Shown here: piece by piece, positions 34,678 through 45,292 of the stretch
Layout of the letters: each line of letters opens with the position of its first letter
Numbering within the stretch: position 1 is the first letter of the stretch
Assembly: GCA_017404505.1 (NCBI GenBank)
Contig: JAFRCE010000021.1
Span: 1-57,259, forward strand
Direction of reading: 5' to 3'
From: Solobacterium sp.
GTDB lineage: Bacteria > Bacillota_I > Bacilli_A > Erysipelotrichales > Erysipelotrichaceae
Length of the DNA stretch: 57,259 nt
Notes under the pieces: generated by a model
Seen by the model: the letters and a program-made list of their open reading frames with translations, nothing else
The model's database searches: none
Told to the model about the DNA's origin: nothing
Translations under genes and position numbers: made by a program

Positions 34678-37206
34678 ATGACAGAGAAATATTCCCCGAT
34701 GATCCAGCAGTATCTGAAAGTCAAAGAACAGTATCCCGATGTTCTTCTTTTTTACCGTGTTGGCGACTTCTACGAGATGTTTTTTGAAGATGCCAAAACG
34801 GCTTCCCGGGAACTGGATCTGATCCTGACCGGCAAGAACGCCGGTGTCAAGGACCGCATACCGATGTGCGGCGTTCCGCATCACGCGGTGTCTTCTTATG
34901 TGCAAAGACTGGTGCAGCGCGGCTATAAGATCGCCATCTGTGAACAGCTGCAGGACCCCAAGGAAGCACAGGGACTTGTCGAGCGTGACGTCATCCGCGT
35001 CATTACGCCGGGCACGGTCATGGAAGAGATCAGCGACGAAAAGACGTCGGTCTTTCTGGCTGCCGTGCAGGATTATGGCTACGGCTATGCCCTGGCCATC
35101 GCGGAAGTCAGCACAGGCGAGAACTATGTGGAAGATATTGAACACAAGGACAGTGCGCTGCTGCAGACCCTGCTGCGTACCAATGTCCGGGAAGTTGTCC
35201 TGCCGAAGGATTTCCGTGAGCGGGTGATCAAAGCGCTGCGTGAACATCAGGTCGTTATTTCCTATTGCGACGACACGCGGATCCGCAATGAATACCTGCC
35301 TTTGACAGAGGGTCTGCTCAAAGACTATGAACTGCAGGCCTACGGACGCATGCTCAACTATCTGGAAGCGACCCAGAAACATGTGCTGTCGCATCTGCAG
35401 ACCGCCCGGGTGGAGAAGGAAGAGGAAGTGCTGCGCATGGACTATGCGACCAGACTGAATCTCGAACTTGTCACGCCTCTGCACGATACCGGCAAGGCCA
35501 TTACACTGTGGTCCTTCCTCGACGAATGCCGTTCGGCCATGGGGTCGCGAGAACTGCGGCGTCGCATTGAAAAGCCGCTCGTGGATCAGACGAAGATCGA
35601 ACAGCGTCTGGACCAGGTGCAGTGGCTGATGAAGAACTTCATGAACCGCCGCAAACTGCGTGATGCGATGGGGCAGATCTATGACCTGCAGCGTCTGATC
35701 GCGCGATGCGCGATGAATACCGCCAACGCGGTCGACTGTCAGCGTCTTTCCCGGACCCTGGAACAGGTTCCGGAAATTCTCGCCAGTGTGAATGACGACG
35801 TGTTCGCATCGAGCCGCAACGTGGATCCGCTGGCGGAACTCTATACCGCGCTGAAGGATGCCTTTGTCGACGATCCGCCGCTGCAGATCAGTGACGGCGG
35901 CATGTTCCGGGATGGCTATAACGCCGAACTGGACGAGGCAAGAGAGATCCAGCGCAGCGGCAAGACCTTTATCGCGTCCCTTGAGGCGAAAGAAAAGGAA
36001 CGCACCGGCATCAAGACACTGAAGATCGGATACAACAAGGTATTCGGCTATTATATTGAAATCTCCAAGGCGGCCGCCGCCCAGGTCAAAGACGAATGGG
36101 GCTATGTGCGCAAGCAGACCCTGACCAACAACGAGCGCTTTATCTCGGCCGAGCTGAAGGAAAAGGAAGACGCCATTCTGCACGCGGAAGAGAATGCCAT
36201 CCGCATTGAGAAACAGCTGTTCCAGCAGATCCTCGATGAGATCAGAACGTATCTGGTCCGGCTGCAGAAACTGGCCACCGTACTGGCTGAACTGGACTGC
36301 CTGGCAGCCCTTGCCGAAGTGTCCGCCGCGCACGGCTATGTCCGTCCGCAGTTCAGCACGGATGAGTTCACCGTGAAAAACGGAAGACATCCGATCCTTG
36401 ACGCATTAATGAAGGATCCCCGCTATGTGGCCAACGATATACACATGGACGAGGAAGAGCGGATCCTGCTGATCACCGGTCCGAATATGGGCGGTAAATC
36501 CACCTATATGAGGCAGACCGCCCTGATCGTCATCATGGCCCAGCTGGGCTGTTTTGTGCCGGCGAAGTCATGCCTGATGCCGCTGTTTGATCAGATCTTC
36601 ACCCGCATCGGCGCCAGTGACGATATTCTTTCCGGCCAGTCCACCTTCATGGTGGAAATGACGGAAGCCAACCGGGCTCTGCAGGATGCCACGGAAAGAT
36701 CTCTGATCCTGTTTGATGAAATCGGCCGCGGCACCAGCACATATGACGGCATGGCGCTGGCCCAGGCGATGATCGAATATATCGCCGCCTGTGTCCACGC
36801 CAAGACGATGTTCTCCACCCACTATCATGAACTGACTTCCCTGGCTGACAGTATCGGCTGTGTGCGCAATGTGCATGTGGTCGTCAAGGAAGACAACAAC
36901 GAAGTGACCTTCCTGTATAAAGTCAAAAGCGGTCCGGCCGGTCATTCCTACGGTATCAACGTCGCCCGGCTTGCCGGTCTGCCGGATTCGGTTCTGATGC
37001 GGGCCAGTGATCTGCAGAAGGAACTTGAATCCAAGAAGCGGGTCGTTCAGCAGAGCTATCAGCTGGTGGAAATGAAAAAAGAAAACCGAGAAGCGGAAGA
37101 AATCGTCCGAGCGCTGAATGAAGTCAGTCCCGACGATCTTTCCCCGCGCGAAGCCTGGGTCATGTTAAATGACCTGAAAGAACAGGCCAGAAAAGCAAAA
37201 GAATGA
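34678..37206 (+). CDS. mutS: DNA mismatch repair protein MutS
   Basis: This 842-residue ATPase recognises mismatches. The Phe-x-Glu mismatch-reading motif is in VGDFYEMF near residue 36. The Walker A loop GPNMGGKST begins near residue 601, with the DEIGRGT Walker B and STHYHEL further on. The ATG at 34678 is preferred; a TTG seven codons upstream lacks a ribosome site. UvrA follows 11 bases later. MutL, normally next in Bacillota, is not here. Confidence 0.97.
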   Translation: MTEKYSPMIQQYLKVKEQYPDVLLFYRVGDFYEMFFEDAKTASRELDLILTGKNAGVKDRIPMCGVPHHAVSSYVQRLVQRGYKIAICEQLQDPKEAQGLVERDVIRVITPGTVMEEISDEKTSVFLAAVQDYGYGYALAIAEVSTGENYVEDIEHKDSALLQTLLRTNVREVVLPKDFRERVIKALREHQVVISYCDDTRIRNEYLPLTEGLLKDYELQAYGRMLNYLEATQKHVLSHLQTARVEKEEEVLRMDYATRLNLELVTPLHDTGKAITLWSFLDECRSAMGSRELRRRIEKPLVDQTKIEQRLDQVQWLMKNFMNRRKLRDAMGQIYDLQRLIARCAMNTANAVDCQRLSRTLEQVPEILASVNDDVFASSRNVDPLAELYTALKDAFVDDPPLQISDGGMFRDGYNAELDEAREIQRSGKTFIASLEAKEKERTGIKTLKIGYNKVFGYYIEISKAAAAQVKDEWGYVRKQTLTNNERFISAELKEKEDAILHAEENAIRIEKQLFQQILDEIRTYLVRLQKLATVLAELDCLAALAEVSAAHGYVRPQFSTDEFTVKNGRHPILDALMKDPRYVANDIHMDEEERILLITGPNMGGKSTYMRQTALIVIMAQLGCFVPAKSCLMPLFDQIFTRIGASDDILSGQSTFMVEMTEANRALQDATERSLILFDEIGRGTSTYDGMALAQAMIEYIAACVHAKTMFSTHYHELTSLADSIGCVRNVHVVVKEDNNEVTFLYKVKSGPAGHSYGINVARLAGLPDSVLMRASDLQKELESKKRVVQQSYQLVEMKKENREAEEIVRALNEVSPDDLSPREAWVMLNDLKEQARKAKE

Positions 37207-37217
37207 AAGGAGCCGGA

Positions 37218-40058
37218 ATGGAACTGGATAAACTGATTATCCGCGGTGCCAAGGAAAACAACCTAAAGAACATCTCCCTGGAGATTCCGCGCAACAAAAT
37301 GGTCGTCATGACCGGACTTTCCGGCAGCGGCAAGACTTCCCTTGCCTTCGATACCATCTATGCCGAAGGGCAGAGACGCTATGTCGAATCGCTGAGTGCC
37401 TATGCCAGAATGTTTCTGGGCGGGGTTGAAAAGCCGAACGTGGAAGCGATCGAAGGCCTTTCACCGGCCATTTCCATCGACCAGAAAACAACCTCCAACA
37501 ATCCCCGTTCCACGGTCGGAACGGTAACCGAGATCTATGACTATCTGCGTCTTTTATATGCCCGTACCGGTACGCCGTACTGTCCGAACCACCACATTCC
37601 GATCACCGGTCAGACGATCACGGAAATGGTGGACACAGCCATGGCGCTGCCGGATAAAAGCCGACTGTCCATTATGGCGCCGATCGTTTCCAACAAGAAG
37701 GGAACCTTCAAGGAAACATTCGCGAAACTGCTGAAAGACGGCTATATCCGGGTGGAAGTGGACGGCGAGATCCGCATGCTGGAGGATGAGATCACCCTCG
37801 ATAAAAACAAACGCCACGATATTTCGGTCATTGTCGACCGCATCGTGAAAAACGAAGAAAGCCGTTCCCGTATCCACGATTCACTGGAAACCGCGCTGGA
37901 ACTGGCGGACGGCCGGGCGGTACTGAAGAACGGTGAGGAAGAAATTCTGTTCTCCTCGCACTTTGCCTGCCGTATCTGCGGCTTCTCGGTGCCGGTTCTC
38001 GAACCGCGTCTGTTCTCGTTCAATGCCCCGCTGGGTGCCTGTGACACCTGCCACGGTCTGGGCATTACCGAAGAGGTGGATATCGACAACCTGATTCCCG
38101 ACCGCAGCAAATCGATCCGCGAGGGCGGCATCCGCTATTACAAGAACATTGTCGACACGGACAATATCGAATGGCAGACCTTCCACACATTGTTAAAGCA
38201 TTACAAGATTTCCCTGGACACGCCGATCAAAGACCTCACGAAGAAACAGCTGGAGGTCATTCTGAACGGCAGTGACGTGCCCATTAAATACTCCATTACT
38301 TCTTCCGGCGGCAATCAGTACACCCGCAATGACTATATTGAAGGCGTCAAGAAGCTGATCGAAAGAAGATATGTGGAAACGACGTCCTCGATGTCGAAAG
38401 ACTGGTACCACTCCTTCATGATCGAATCGCCCTGTCCGCAGTGCGGTGGCCGCCGTCTGAACGAGCAGGCTCTGTCAGTGCAGGTCGGAGACAAAAACAT
38501 CAACGAATTCACGTCCATGTCGGTCCTGAAGGCCCTGGACTGGATGCATGAACTGAAGCTGGATGCCGAAAAGACCCGCATCGCGGATCTGGTTCTCAAA
38601 GAGATCGAAAGCCGTCTGCAGTTTCTGAAGGACGTCGGTCTGGAGTATCTGACTCTGGACCGGCTGGCCGGAACGCTGTCCGGCGGTGAGGCGCAGCGCA
38701 TCCGTCTGGCCACCCAGATCGGCTCCCGCCTTTCCGGCGTGCTGTATGTCCTTGACGAGCCGTCCATCGGTCTGCATCAGCGTGACAACAGCAAGCTCAT
38801 CGCCACCCTGAAGAATATGCGGGATCTTGGCAATTCGCTGATCGTTGTCGAACATGACGAAGAAACGATGCTCAGTGCCGACTGGATCGTGGATATCGGC
38901 CCGGGCGCCGGCATTCATGGCGGTGAAGTGATCGCCAGCGGTCCGCCGGAAGAGATCATGCAGTGTGACGCTTCGATCACCGGTCAGTACCTTTCCGGCA
39001 AAAAGATCATTCCGGTTCCGGAAACAAGACGTAAGGGAACCGGCAAGAGCGTCGAGATCAAAGGCGCTGCCGAACACAACCTGAAAAATATCAACGTGAA
39101 ATTCCCGCTCGGTAAGCTGATCCTTGTCACCGGCGTTTCCGGTTCCGGCAAGAGCACGCTGGTCAACGAAGTGTTTATGAAGAGCGTTCTGCAGAACCTC
39201 GGCCGCCAGAAGGTCCGGCCCGGCAAGCACAAGTCGGTCAAGGGTCTGGAAAACATCGACAAGATGGTTCAGATCGATCAGGATCCGATCGGCCGCACGC
39301 CGCGCTCTAATCCGGCCACTTATACCGGTGTCTTCGACGACATCCGTGATGTCTATGCCAAAACACCGGAAGCAAGACTGCGAGGCTATGACAAAGGCCG
39401 CTTCTCATTCAACGTCAAGGGCGGCCGCTGTGAAGCCTGCCAGGGAGACGGCGTCAAGGTCATTTCCATGAACTTCCTGCCGGACGTCTATGTGCCGTGC
39501 GAAGTCTGCCATGGCCGCCGCTACAACGAAGAGACCCTGCAGTGCACCTACAAGGGAAAGAATATTTACGACGTGCTGGAAATGCCGGCCGAAGAAGCCC
39601 TGCATTTCTTCGCCAATCACCCGAAGATCCGCAACAAGCTGCAGACGCTGAACGATGTCGGGCTGGGCTATATCAAACTCGGCCAGGCTTCGACGACGCT
39701 TTCCGGCGGCGAGGCGCAGCGTGTCAAGCTGGCCTCCGAACTGCAGAAGAAAGCGACCGGCAAGACCGTCTATATCCTCGACGAACCGACGACCGGTCTG
39801 CATACCGACGACGTCAAGCGGCTGATCGAAGTACTGCAGCGGATCGTCGACAACGGCGACACGGTCATCGTCATCGAACACAACCTCGACGTGATCAAGA
39901 GCGCCGACTGGGTCATTGACCTCGGTCCCGAGGGCGGTGACAACGGCGGCACCATCGTCGCCCAGGGAACCCCGGAAGACGTCGCCAAGGTGAAGGAAAG
40001 CTTTACCGGCCAGTATCTCATTAAGGCTCTGAACTGGACGAAGGAACATCAGAAATAA
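37218..40058 (+). CDS. uvrA: Excinuclease ABC subunit A
   Basis: This 946-residue tandem ABC ATPase finds lesions for nucleotide excision repair. It has Walker [10 protein letters not shown] near residue 32 and GVSGSGKST in the second half, two LSGGEAQR signatures, and zinc modules CRICG...CDTCHG and CEACQGDG...CEVCHG. The start at 37218 follows AAAGGAG; an ATG at 37203 overlaps the mutS stop. The pairing with mutS makes this a DNA-repair operon. uvrB and uvrC are elsewhere. Confidence 0.97.
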   Translation: MELDKLIIRGAKENNLKNISLEIPRNKMVVMTGLSGSGKTSLAFDTIYAEGQRRYVESLSAYARMFLGGVEKPNVEAIEGLSPAISIDQKTTSNNPRSTVGTVTEIYDYLRLLYARTGTPYCPNHHIPITGQTITEMVDTAMALPDKSRLSIMAPIVSNKKGTFKETFAKLLKDGYIRVEVDGEIRMLEDEITLDKNKRHDISVIVDRIVKNEESRSRIHDSLETALELADGRAVLKNGEEEILFSSHFACRICGFSVPVLEPRLFSFNAPLGACDTCHGLGITEEVDIDNLIPDRSKSIREGGIRYYKNIVDTDNIEWQTFHTLLKHYKISLDTPIKDLTKKQLEVILNGSDVPIKYSITSSGGNQYTRNDYIEGVKKLIERRYVETTSSMSKDWYHSFMIESPCPQCGGRRLNEQALSVQVGDKNINEFTSMSVLKALDWMHELKLDAEKTRIADLVLKEIESRLQFLKDVGLEYLTLDRLAGTLSGGEAQRIRLATQIGSRLSGVLYVLDEPSIGLHQRDNSKLIATLKNMRDLGNSLIVVEHDEETMLSADWIVDIGPGAGIHGGEVIASGPPEEIMQCDASITGQYLSGKKIIPVPETRRKGTGKSVEIKGAAEHNLKNINVKFPLGKLILVTGVSGSGKSTLVNEVFMKSVLQNLGRQKVRPGKHKSVKGLENIDKMVQIDQDPIGRTPRSNPATYTGVFDDIRDVYAKTPEARLRGYDKGRFSFNVKGGRCEACQGDGVKVISMNFLPDVYVPCEVCHGRRYNEETLQCTYKGKNIYDVLEMPAEEALHFFANHPKIRNKLQTLNDVGLGYIKLGQASTTLSGGEAQRVKLASELQKKATGKTVYILDEPTTGLHTDDVKRLIEVLQRIVDNGDTVIVIEHNLDVIKSADWVIDLGPEGGDNGGTIVAQGTPEDVAKVKESFTGQYLIKALNWTKEHQK

Positions 40059-40081
40059 CACAAGGAAGAAGTACGAGAAAG

Positions 40082-40112
40082 AAAAACGACATGCGGGACG
40101 CTGTCGTTTTTT
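40082..40112 (+). terminator. Terminator of mutS-uvrA
   Basis: AAAAACGACA pairs with TGTCGTTTTT around a GC-rich loop. The Shine-Dalgarno of the next gene starts only a few bases further on. Confidence 0.88.
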
Positions 40113-40121
40113 GGGAGGATT

Positions 40122-40571
40122 ATGAAAATCGCAGTATCCGCGTGCCTGTTTGGCCGCAACGTGAAATACAACGGCGGCAATAACCGGAACGAAGAACTGA
40201 TCGGCCTGCTGAAGGATCATGAAGTGATTCTGCTGTGTCCGGAAACGGCCGGCGGTCTCAGTGTGCCGCGCGATGCCAGTGAGCGGCAGAATGACAGAGT
40301 CATCAACTGCCGGGGCAGTGACGTCACGGACGCATACAGCCGGGGAACGGACCTTTGCATGCAGAAGATCAAAGAAGAGAACGTGCAGCTGGTGATCCTG
40401 AAAGCCAGATCACCGGCCTGCGGCAAGGATCAGATCTATGACGGCACGTTCAGCCACACGCTGATCAGCCGCGACGGCACCCTGGCGGAAGCGGTACGGC
40501 AGGCCGGCCTTCCTCTTTTCAGCGAAGAAGAAATCGCCGATATCAGGGCGTATTTGTGCCATACAATGTAA
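40122..40571 (+). CDS. DUF523-family protein
   Basis: This 149-residue protein matches DUF523: VSACLFGRNVKYNGG near the start, then LCPETAGGLSVPRDASE and KARSPACGK. The conserved cysteines (Cys8, Cys in LCPE and Cys in PACG) suggest a metal or cluster site. The function of the family is unknown. GGGAGG precedes the ATG, directly after a terminator. It may be read with the chromate transporter genes that follow. Confidence 0.88.
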   Translation: MKIAVSACLFGRNVKYNGGNNRNEELIGLLKDHEVILLCPETAGGLSVPRDASERQNDRVINCRGSDVTDAYSRGTDLCMQKIKEENVQLVILKARSPACGKDQIYDGTFSHTLISRDGTLAEAVRQAGLPLFSEEEIADIRAYLCHTM

Positions 40572-40619
40572 CAAAGAGGCTTTATCAATGTTAAAATATA
40601 ACAGTTAGGCAGGTGACAT

Positions 40620-41174
40620 ATGAAAGAGTATTGGGATCTGTTTGTGTCCTGGTTCAAAATGGGACTGTTCACCTTCGGAGGCGGCTATGCGATGCTGCCG
40701 ATGATTCAAAAAGAAGTTATCGAAAAACACGGGTGGGCGACCGAAGACGAAGTCATGGACTACTATGCCATCGGCCAGTGCACACCCGGCATCATCGCCG
40801 TAAACGCGGCGACGTTCATCGGATATAAAATCAAAGGTGTAACCGGCGGGATCGTCGCCACGTTCGGGGTCGTCGCGCCGTCTTTGATCATTATTTCCCT
40901 GATTTCCACGCTGATCACCAATTTCTCGGAACTGGAGATCGTCCAGCAGGCTCTGCGCGGCATTCAGGTCGCCGTCTGCGTGCTGATGTTCGTGGCGGTT
41001 GAAAAACTGTTCAAAAAGGGTGTCAAGGACATGCCGTCCGGTCTGATCTTCGTCGTGGCCCTGCTGCTGTCCCTGTTTACGAACCTTTCCACCGTCATTC
41101 TCGTCATTCTGGCGGGACTGGCCGGTTATGTGACGTTTACGTTAAGAAACAGAAAGGAAGGTGAGCAGGCATGA
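40620..41174 (+). CDS. Chromate transporter family protein, first half
   Basis: This 184-residue membrane protein is a short CHR-family subunit with five to six helices. It opens with FKMGLFTFGGGYAMLPMI and has AIGQCTPGIIAVNAATF, the conserved CHR motif area. Short CHR proteins act as heterodimers of two neighbouring genes. The next gene overlaps by four bases (ATGA), so the pair is translationally coupled. The real substrate in commensals is uncertain; chromate or sulfate-like anions are the textbook ligands. Confidence 0.9.
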   Translation: MKEYWDLFVSWFKMGLFTFGGGYAMLPMIQKEVIEKHGWATEDEVMDYYAIGQCTPGIIAVNAATFIGYKIKGVTGGIVATFGVVAPSLIIISLISTLITNFSELEIVQQALRGIQVAVCVLMFVAVEKLFKKGVKDMPSGLIFVVALLLSLFTNLSTVILVILAGLAGYVTFTLRNRKEGEQA

Positions 41175-41740
41175 CGACCTTTCTGTTAATGTGCTGGGAA
41201 TTCTTCAAGGCCGGTCTGTTCGCGGTCGGCGGCGGCCTTGCCACTCTGCCGTTTCTGAAGGCCATGAGCAACAGCTACGGCTGGTTCACCATCCAGGATC
41301 TTTCGACGATGATCGCTGTCAGTGAAAGCACGCCGGGGCCAATCGGCATCAACATGGCAACCTATGTCGGCAATCACATGTTCGGTTTTATCGGCGGTCT
41401 GGCCGCCACGGCTTCGCTGGTCGCACCGTCGATCATCGTTGTCTGCATCATTGCCAGAATGCTGGAGAAATTCCGTGATTCCAAGGTCGTCAAAGGTATT
41501 TTTGAAGGCCTGCGCCCGGCCGTCGTCGGTTTCATTATCGCCGCGGCTCTGAGCATTTATATTTCAGCATTGACCCAGGCGGACGTCTATCAGGCCAGCG
41601 GTTCGCTTCTTGACCTGTTCCGCTGGAAGGCGGTCGCTCTCTTCGCGGTGCTGCTTGCTCTGTATAAATGGAAGAGCTCACTGCATCCGATCGTGATCAT
41701 CTCCATCGCAGCGGTCTGCGGAATATTGTTCAGTTTCTGA
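41171..41740 (+). CDS. Chromate transporter family protein, second half
   Basis: This 189-residue partner subunit shows the same motifs in diverged form: FKAGLFAVGGGLATLPFL and AVSESTPGPIGINMATYVG. The opposite membrane topology expected of the partner half fits the heterodimer model. It overlaps the first subunit by four bases and ends about 25 bases before the hprK promoter region, with no clear terminator. Confidence 0.9.
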   Translation: MTTFLLMCWEFFKAGLFAVGGGLATLPFLKAMSNSYGWFTIQDLSTMIAVSESTPGPIGINMATYVGNHMFGFIGGLAATASLVAPSIIVVCIIARMLEKFRDSKVVKGIFEGLRPAVVGFIIAAALSIYISALTQADVYQASGSLLDLFRWKAVALFAVLLALYKWKSSLHPIVIISIAAVCGILFSF

Positions 41741-41764
41741 CGGCTGCCCACATCAGTCACACAA

Positions 41765-41782
41765 ACACATGATATAATGTGT
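41765..41782 (+). promoter_or_regulatory. hprK promoter -10 inside an inverted repeat
   Basis: ACACAT (41765-41770) and ATGTGT (41777-41782) form an inverted repeat that frames the -10 TATAAT (41773-41778). A bound dimer would cover the promoter. The -35 region is poor, so an activator or an extended contact may be needed. Confidence 0.4.
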
Positions 41783-41798
41783 AACTACGGAGGTTTCC

Positions 41799-42749
41799 AT
41801 GTCCGAAACAAAATACACAAAAAAAGTTACGATTCGCGAAATCGTCCAGTTTTTTAAATTTGAACAGCTGACCGGCGATGATCACGCCCTGGACAGGTGG
41901 ACCGTCGTCCCTGATATTAACCGTCCCGGTTTTGAGCTGTGCGGTTTTAACCGTATCACCGAACCGCGCCGTATCGTCGTGATCGGCAATAAGGAAATCG
42001 AATTCATTGCCACAATGACGGAACAGCAGCAGCGGGAACGCTATCCGATGCTGACAGACGGACTGACGCCGGCCATCATTATCACCAAAAACAACGAACT
42101 GCCGCCGATTCTGAAAGAGATCGCCGAAGCGACCAATTTCCCGATTCTGCGCACGTCGCTTGAGACATACCGGCTGATTGCCGATATCATTACCTTCCTG
42201 GATGAGAACCTGGCCAAAGAAGACACCATGTCAGGTGTTCTGATGGATGTTTACGGCAAGGGTGTCCTGCTGGTCGGCGAGAGCGGCATGGGCAAGTCGG
42301 AAACAGCTCTGGAACTGATCCGCCGCGGGCATATTCTGATCGCGGATGACCGGGTCGATGTCCAGCATATCCACAACAAGATCTTCGGCCACGCGCCGGA
42401 AATCATCAAAGGTATGCTGGAGATCCGGGGTATTGGTATCATCGACGTCGAAAAGATGTTCGGCGCGTCCGCCCTCGGCGAAAAGAAACAGATCGATCTC
42501 GTGATCCAGCTGGCCCAGTATGACCCGGAATCGGAATACAACCGGATCGGGGACGAGGCCCAGCGCTTTACCAGAGTCATGGGCGTTCTGGTTCCGACTG
42601 TTATCCTGCCGATCAGTGCCGGCCGCAACGTCGCTGTCCTGATCGAATCGGCGGTGACCAATTACCGTCTGCAGGAAATCGGATTCAACAGTGCTGTCGA
42701 AATCCGCGGCCGTTTCCGCAGATACGCGGCTGAAGGAGGTGAAGAATGA
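41799..42749 (+). CDS. hprK: HPr kinase/phosphorylase
   Basis: This 316-residue bifunctional enzyme phosphorylates or dephosphorylates Ser46 of HPr and so controls CcpA-dependent carbon catabolite repression. The P-loop GESGMGKSET is near residue 160, followed by ADDRV and the family signature EIRGIGIIDVEKMFG. The N-terminal domain (about 1-130) is complete. ACGGAGG precedes the ATG. Its last bases overlap the next gene (ATGA), forming the classic hprK-lgt-ppaX type cluster. Confidence 0.97.
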   Translation: MSETKYTKKVTIREIVQFFKFEQLTGDDHALDRWTVVPDINRPGFELCGFNRITEPRRIVVIGNKEIEFIATMTEQQQRERYPMLTDGLTPAIIITKNNELPPILKEIAEATNFPILRTSLETYRLIADIITFLDENLAKEDTMSGVLMDVYGKGVLLVGESGMGKSETALELIRRGHILIADDRVDVQHIHNKIFGHAPEIIKGMLEIRGIGIIDVEKMFGASALGEKKQIDLVIQLAQYDPESEYNRIGDEAQRFTRVMGVLVPTVILPISAGRNVAVLIESAVTNYRLQEIGFNSAVEIRGRFRRYAAEGGEE

Positions 42750-44092
42750 CATTCTTTCCGGATGGTTCAACATTAATGACGATCGGCGGTCTGTCGATCC
42801 GCTGGTATGCGGTGACGCTGATTGCCGGAATTATAGCAGCTTATTTTCTGATCGCTGATCTGATGAAGGATCACGGTTACGGGATCGACACGACGGACGA
42901 GATCATGATTCTGTGCATGATCGCCGGTGTCCTGTTCGGCCGCGCCTTCTGGCTGATCGAAAACCTGTCGGAATATCTGAAGTATGTTCCGTATATGTTC
43001 GCGATCGGTGACGGCGGCTTCGACATATTAGGTGTCATGGCCGGCGCGGTCATCTTCATGTTCTTCTATACGCAGGTGCGGCACATGTCGATCCTGCGCA
43101 CCCTGGACATCGTTCTTCCGGCGGTGCTGCTGTTCGGTATCATCACCCGTACCGGCCGCGCGTTCGAGCAGCCGACCGTGCTGATTCTCAACGGTCTGGA
43201 CCTGATCGGCTTCGCGCTGCTGAACTATATTCTCAGACCATACCGCGAAGGACGCCGGCGCGGTGACCTGACAGCCCTGACCCTGATGTGGGCGGGCCTG
43301 ACAAGAGTGATTTCACTGGTCTTCCACCTCGACACCCATGCGGAAAACAGTCTGCTGCTGACAATCGGTGTGGAACTGGTCGGACTGATCCTGTACTATA
43401 TCGTCCATAACCGGCGGCCGACCCAGCCGATCATTCTGTTTGACCTTGACGGCACGTTGATGGACAGCCATCAGATGGTCATTCAGTGCTTCAGCTATCT
43501 GTTCAAGAAATACGGTGACATCCGTGACTTCACGGCGGAAAAACAGCAGGAAGTCTTCGGACCGCCGCTGCGTGACGAGATGATCAAACTGTTCCCGGAT
43601 CAGGATCCGGACAAGATGGTGGCGGAGTATTCCGACTATCAGAGCACCTTCTCGTGGAGCGACGAAGTATCGCTGTTCCCGCACGTCAAAGAGACGCTGG
43701 ATGTCTTATGGTCGGAAGGCTACAAGCTGGGCGTCGTTTCCAGCCGTATGACCTCGTCCTGCGAACTGTGGCTCAGACAGCTGGGCCTGGCGCATTGTTT
43801 CAGTGTCGTTCTCGGCCGTGACATGTACCAGCTTTCCAAACCGGCACCGGACGGCATTCTCTATGCCGGCAAGAAACTGAAGCGCGGCCATGACTCCTGC
43901 ATTTACATCGGCGACAACGTCTCCGACGTGCAGGCAGCCAAAGCGGCCGGTGTCTTCTCGGTTGCCTTCCTGTCCGATCCGACCATCAGGTCCGGGATCG
44001 AAGCGGAACAGCCCAACATCATCATGACGGATATGCGGGAGCTATTGGACCTTCTTGATGAGAACCACGAATGGGCATATGAAAGGATCTGA
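42746..44092 (+). CDS. Fusion of a degenerate Lgt-like membrane domain with a PpaX-like HAD phosphatase
   Basis: This 448-residue protein joins two genes that are separate in Bacillus (hprK-lgt-ppaX). Residues 1-225 have about seven membrane helices and Lgt-like blocks (IRWYAVTL, GDGGFDILGVMAG). Key Lgt residues are changed: the His of the GGxxxHGG motif is Leu95, the GRxGNF motif reads TRTGRAF (Arg135 kept, Asn replaced by Arg138), and the late conserved Glu is missing. Residues of about 229-448 form a HAD domain with nucleophile Asp233 (FDLDGT), VVSSRMTSS, a Lys in SKPAPDG and GDNVSDV. PpaX hydrolyses the pyrophosphate made by HPr dephosphorylation, so that function fits the neighbour hprK. 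The Lgt part is probably inactive for lipoprotein modification. Confidence 0.85.
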   Translation: MTFFPDGSTLMTIGGLSIRWYAVTLIAGIIAAYFLIADLMKDHGYGIDTTDEIMILCMIAGVLFGRAFWLIENLSEYLKYVPYMFAIGDGGFDILGVMAGAVIFMFFYTQVRHMSILRTLDIVLPAVLLFGIITRTGRAFEQPTVLILNGLDLIGFALLNYILRPYREGRRRGDLTALTLMWAGLTRVISLVFHLDTHAENSLLLTIGVELVGLILYYIVHNRRPTQPIILFDLDGTLMDSHQMVIQCFSYLFKKYGDIRDFTAEKQQEVFGPPLRDEMIKLFPDQDPDKMVAEYSDYQSTFSWSDEVSLFPHVKETLDVLWSEGYKLGVVSSRMTSSCELWLRQLGLAHCFSVVLGRDMYQLSKPAPDGILYAGKKLKRGHDSCIYIGDNVSDVQAAKAAGVFSVAFLSDPTIRSGIEAEQPNIIMTDMRELLDLLDENHEWAYERI

Positions 44093-44094
44093 AG

Positions 44095-44358
44095 ATGGAC
44101 AGAAGAGAATTTGAAGAAATCATCAGTTTTTTAAAGCAGGAACATCATATGAACGGCTGGAATATCCTGGATATGTGCTGTGCCGAACTGCTGGCGCGAG
44201 CCGGTTCCGGCAAAGCCGAAGACGCGGCAGCCGCCATGTTAAGCCAGATGATGACCGGGGACCAGATTCTGCAGGATCCGGAGAACCGTTATTCAGCCGG
44301 GCTGAAAATCAGATATTACTGCGATAATCTTGACGAAAGCAGAGGAAGGATGTTCTGA
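44095..44358 (+). CDS. Small hypothetical protein (87 aa)
   Basis: This 87-residue soluble, helical protein (EEIISFLKQEHHMNGWNILDMCC) starts 2 bases after the fusion gene and ends within a terminator hairpin. I do not recognise it. It belongs to the hprK transcription unit. The frame shows normal codon use, so it is likely real. Confidence 0.65.
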   Translation: MDRREFEEIISFLKQEHHMNGWNILDMCCAELLARAGSGKAEDAAAAMLSQMMTGDQILQDPENRYSAGLKIRYYCDNLDESRGRMF

Positions 44359-44372
44359 GACACCTTCCTTTC
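44344..44372 (+). terminator. Terminator of the hprK operon
   Basis: GGAAGG (44344-44349), inside the last codons of the 87-residue gene, pairs with CCTTCC (44363-44368), followed by TTTCC. Confidence 0.6.
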
Positions 44373-44428
44373 CTTTCGGAAAATGTCAAAAGTATCTGTG
44401 TTAAAATAAGAAGAAGGTGGTGAGTGAA

Positions 44429-45292
44429 ATGCAGAAGAAAAAGGTCATTCTTGTTTCCGGCATGAGCGGTGCCGGCAAGAGTACAGCGACTCGTTTTCTC
44501 GAGGATATGGGATATCATATCGTGGATAATTTTCCGGTTCAGCTGGTCAGCCTGCTGGTCGATATGATCGAAAACAGCACCGATCCCCGTTACAGCTATA
44601 TCGCCCTTTCTACCACAGCCCAGGATTTCGCGGAGTTTCTGCGCAATCTGCGCGGCCAGGGTATCGAAGTGCAGGTTCTGTTTCTGGACGCCTCCGACAC
44701 GATCCTGCTTCGCCGCTACAAGGCTACCCGGCGCATGCATCCGCTGCTGTTTCTGAACAAAGCGAATACACTGGAAGAAGCGATCGCGGTGGAAAGGCAG
44801 ATGTTCGCCCGCAATATCAACAATTCCTTTATAACCATTGACACATCTTACCTTGCCGAGAAAGAATTCCGCCGCAAGATCGAGTCTTATTTCTCCAAAT
44901 CGGCGATCCCGAATTTCTCGATCTCCTTTCTTTCCTTCGGCTATAAATACGGTGTTCCGATGGATGCCGATCTGATGGTCGACGTCCGTTTTCTGCCGAA
45001 CCCGTTCTGGGTCGTCGCGCTGCGGCCCTATTCCGGCAATGACAAGGAAGTCTATGACTATGTCATCGACAAGCCGGAAACCCAGGAATTCCTGGAAAAG
45101 TTTCTCAGTTTTACCGACTATGCCTTTGATCAGTATGCCAAAGAGGGCAAAAACCACTTCACAGTGGCGGTTGGCTGCACCGGCGGCCAGCATCGCAGTG
45201 TAGCCATCGCCAACTATCTGTATGACCACTACAAGGACAGCTATAACTGCTATCTTGAGCATCGTGATGAGAAGGAATGGATCCATGAGTAG
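44429..45292 (+). CDS. rapZ: RNase adapter protein RapZ (YvcJ)
   Basis: This 287-residue P-loop protein has Walker A GMSGAGKST at residues 8-16, a middle region and a C-terminal domain ending with VGCTGGQHRSVAIA. RapZ controls glucosamine-6-phosphate synthesis through small RNAs in enterobacteria; in Bacillota the homologue YvcJ affects competence and binds nucleotides. The ATG at 44429 is chosen because AAGGTGG precedes it; a GTG four codons upstream overlaps that site. It overlaps yvcK by 8 bases. Confidence 0.95.
   Translation: MQKKKVILVSGMSGAGKSTATRFLEDMGYHIVDNFPVQLVSLLVDMIENSTDPRYSYIALSTTAQDFAEFLRNLRGQGIEVQVLFLDASDTILLRRYKATRRMHPLLFLNKANTLEEAIAVERQMFARNINNSFITIDTSYLAEKEFRRKIESYFSKSAIPNFSISFLSFGYKYGVPMDADLMVDVRFLPNPFWVVALRPYSGNDKEVYDYVIDKPETQEFLEKFLSFTDYAFDQYAKEGKNHFTVAVGCTGGQHRSVAIANYLYDHYKDSYNCYLEHRDEKEWIHE

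Noticed and set aside
34600..36390. 596-codon open frame on the minus strand
   Set aside because: It is antisense to mutS, which has intact motifs. No protein family is recognisable in it.
44417..44428. GTG start for rapZ four codons upstream
   Set aside because: It overlaps the AAGGTGG ribosome site that serves the ATG at 44429.
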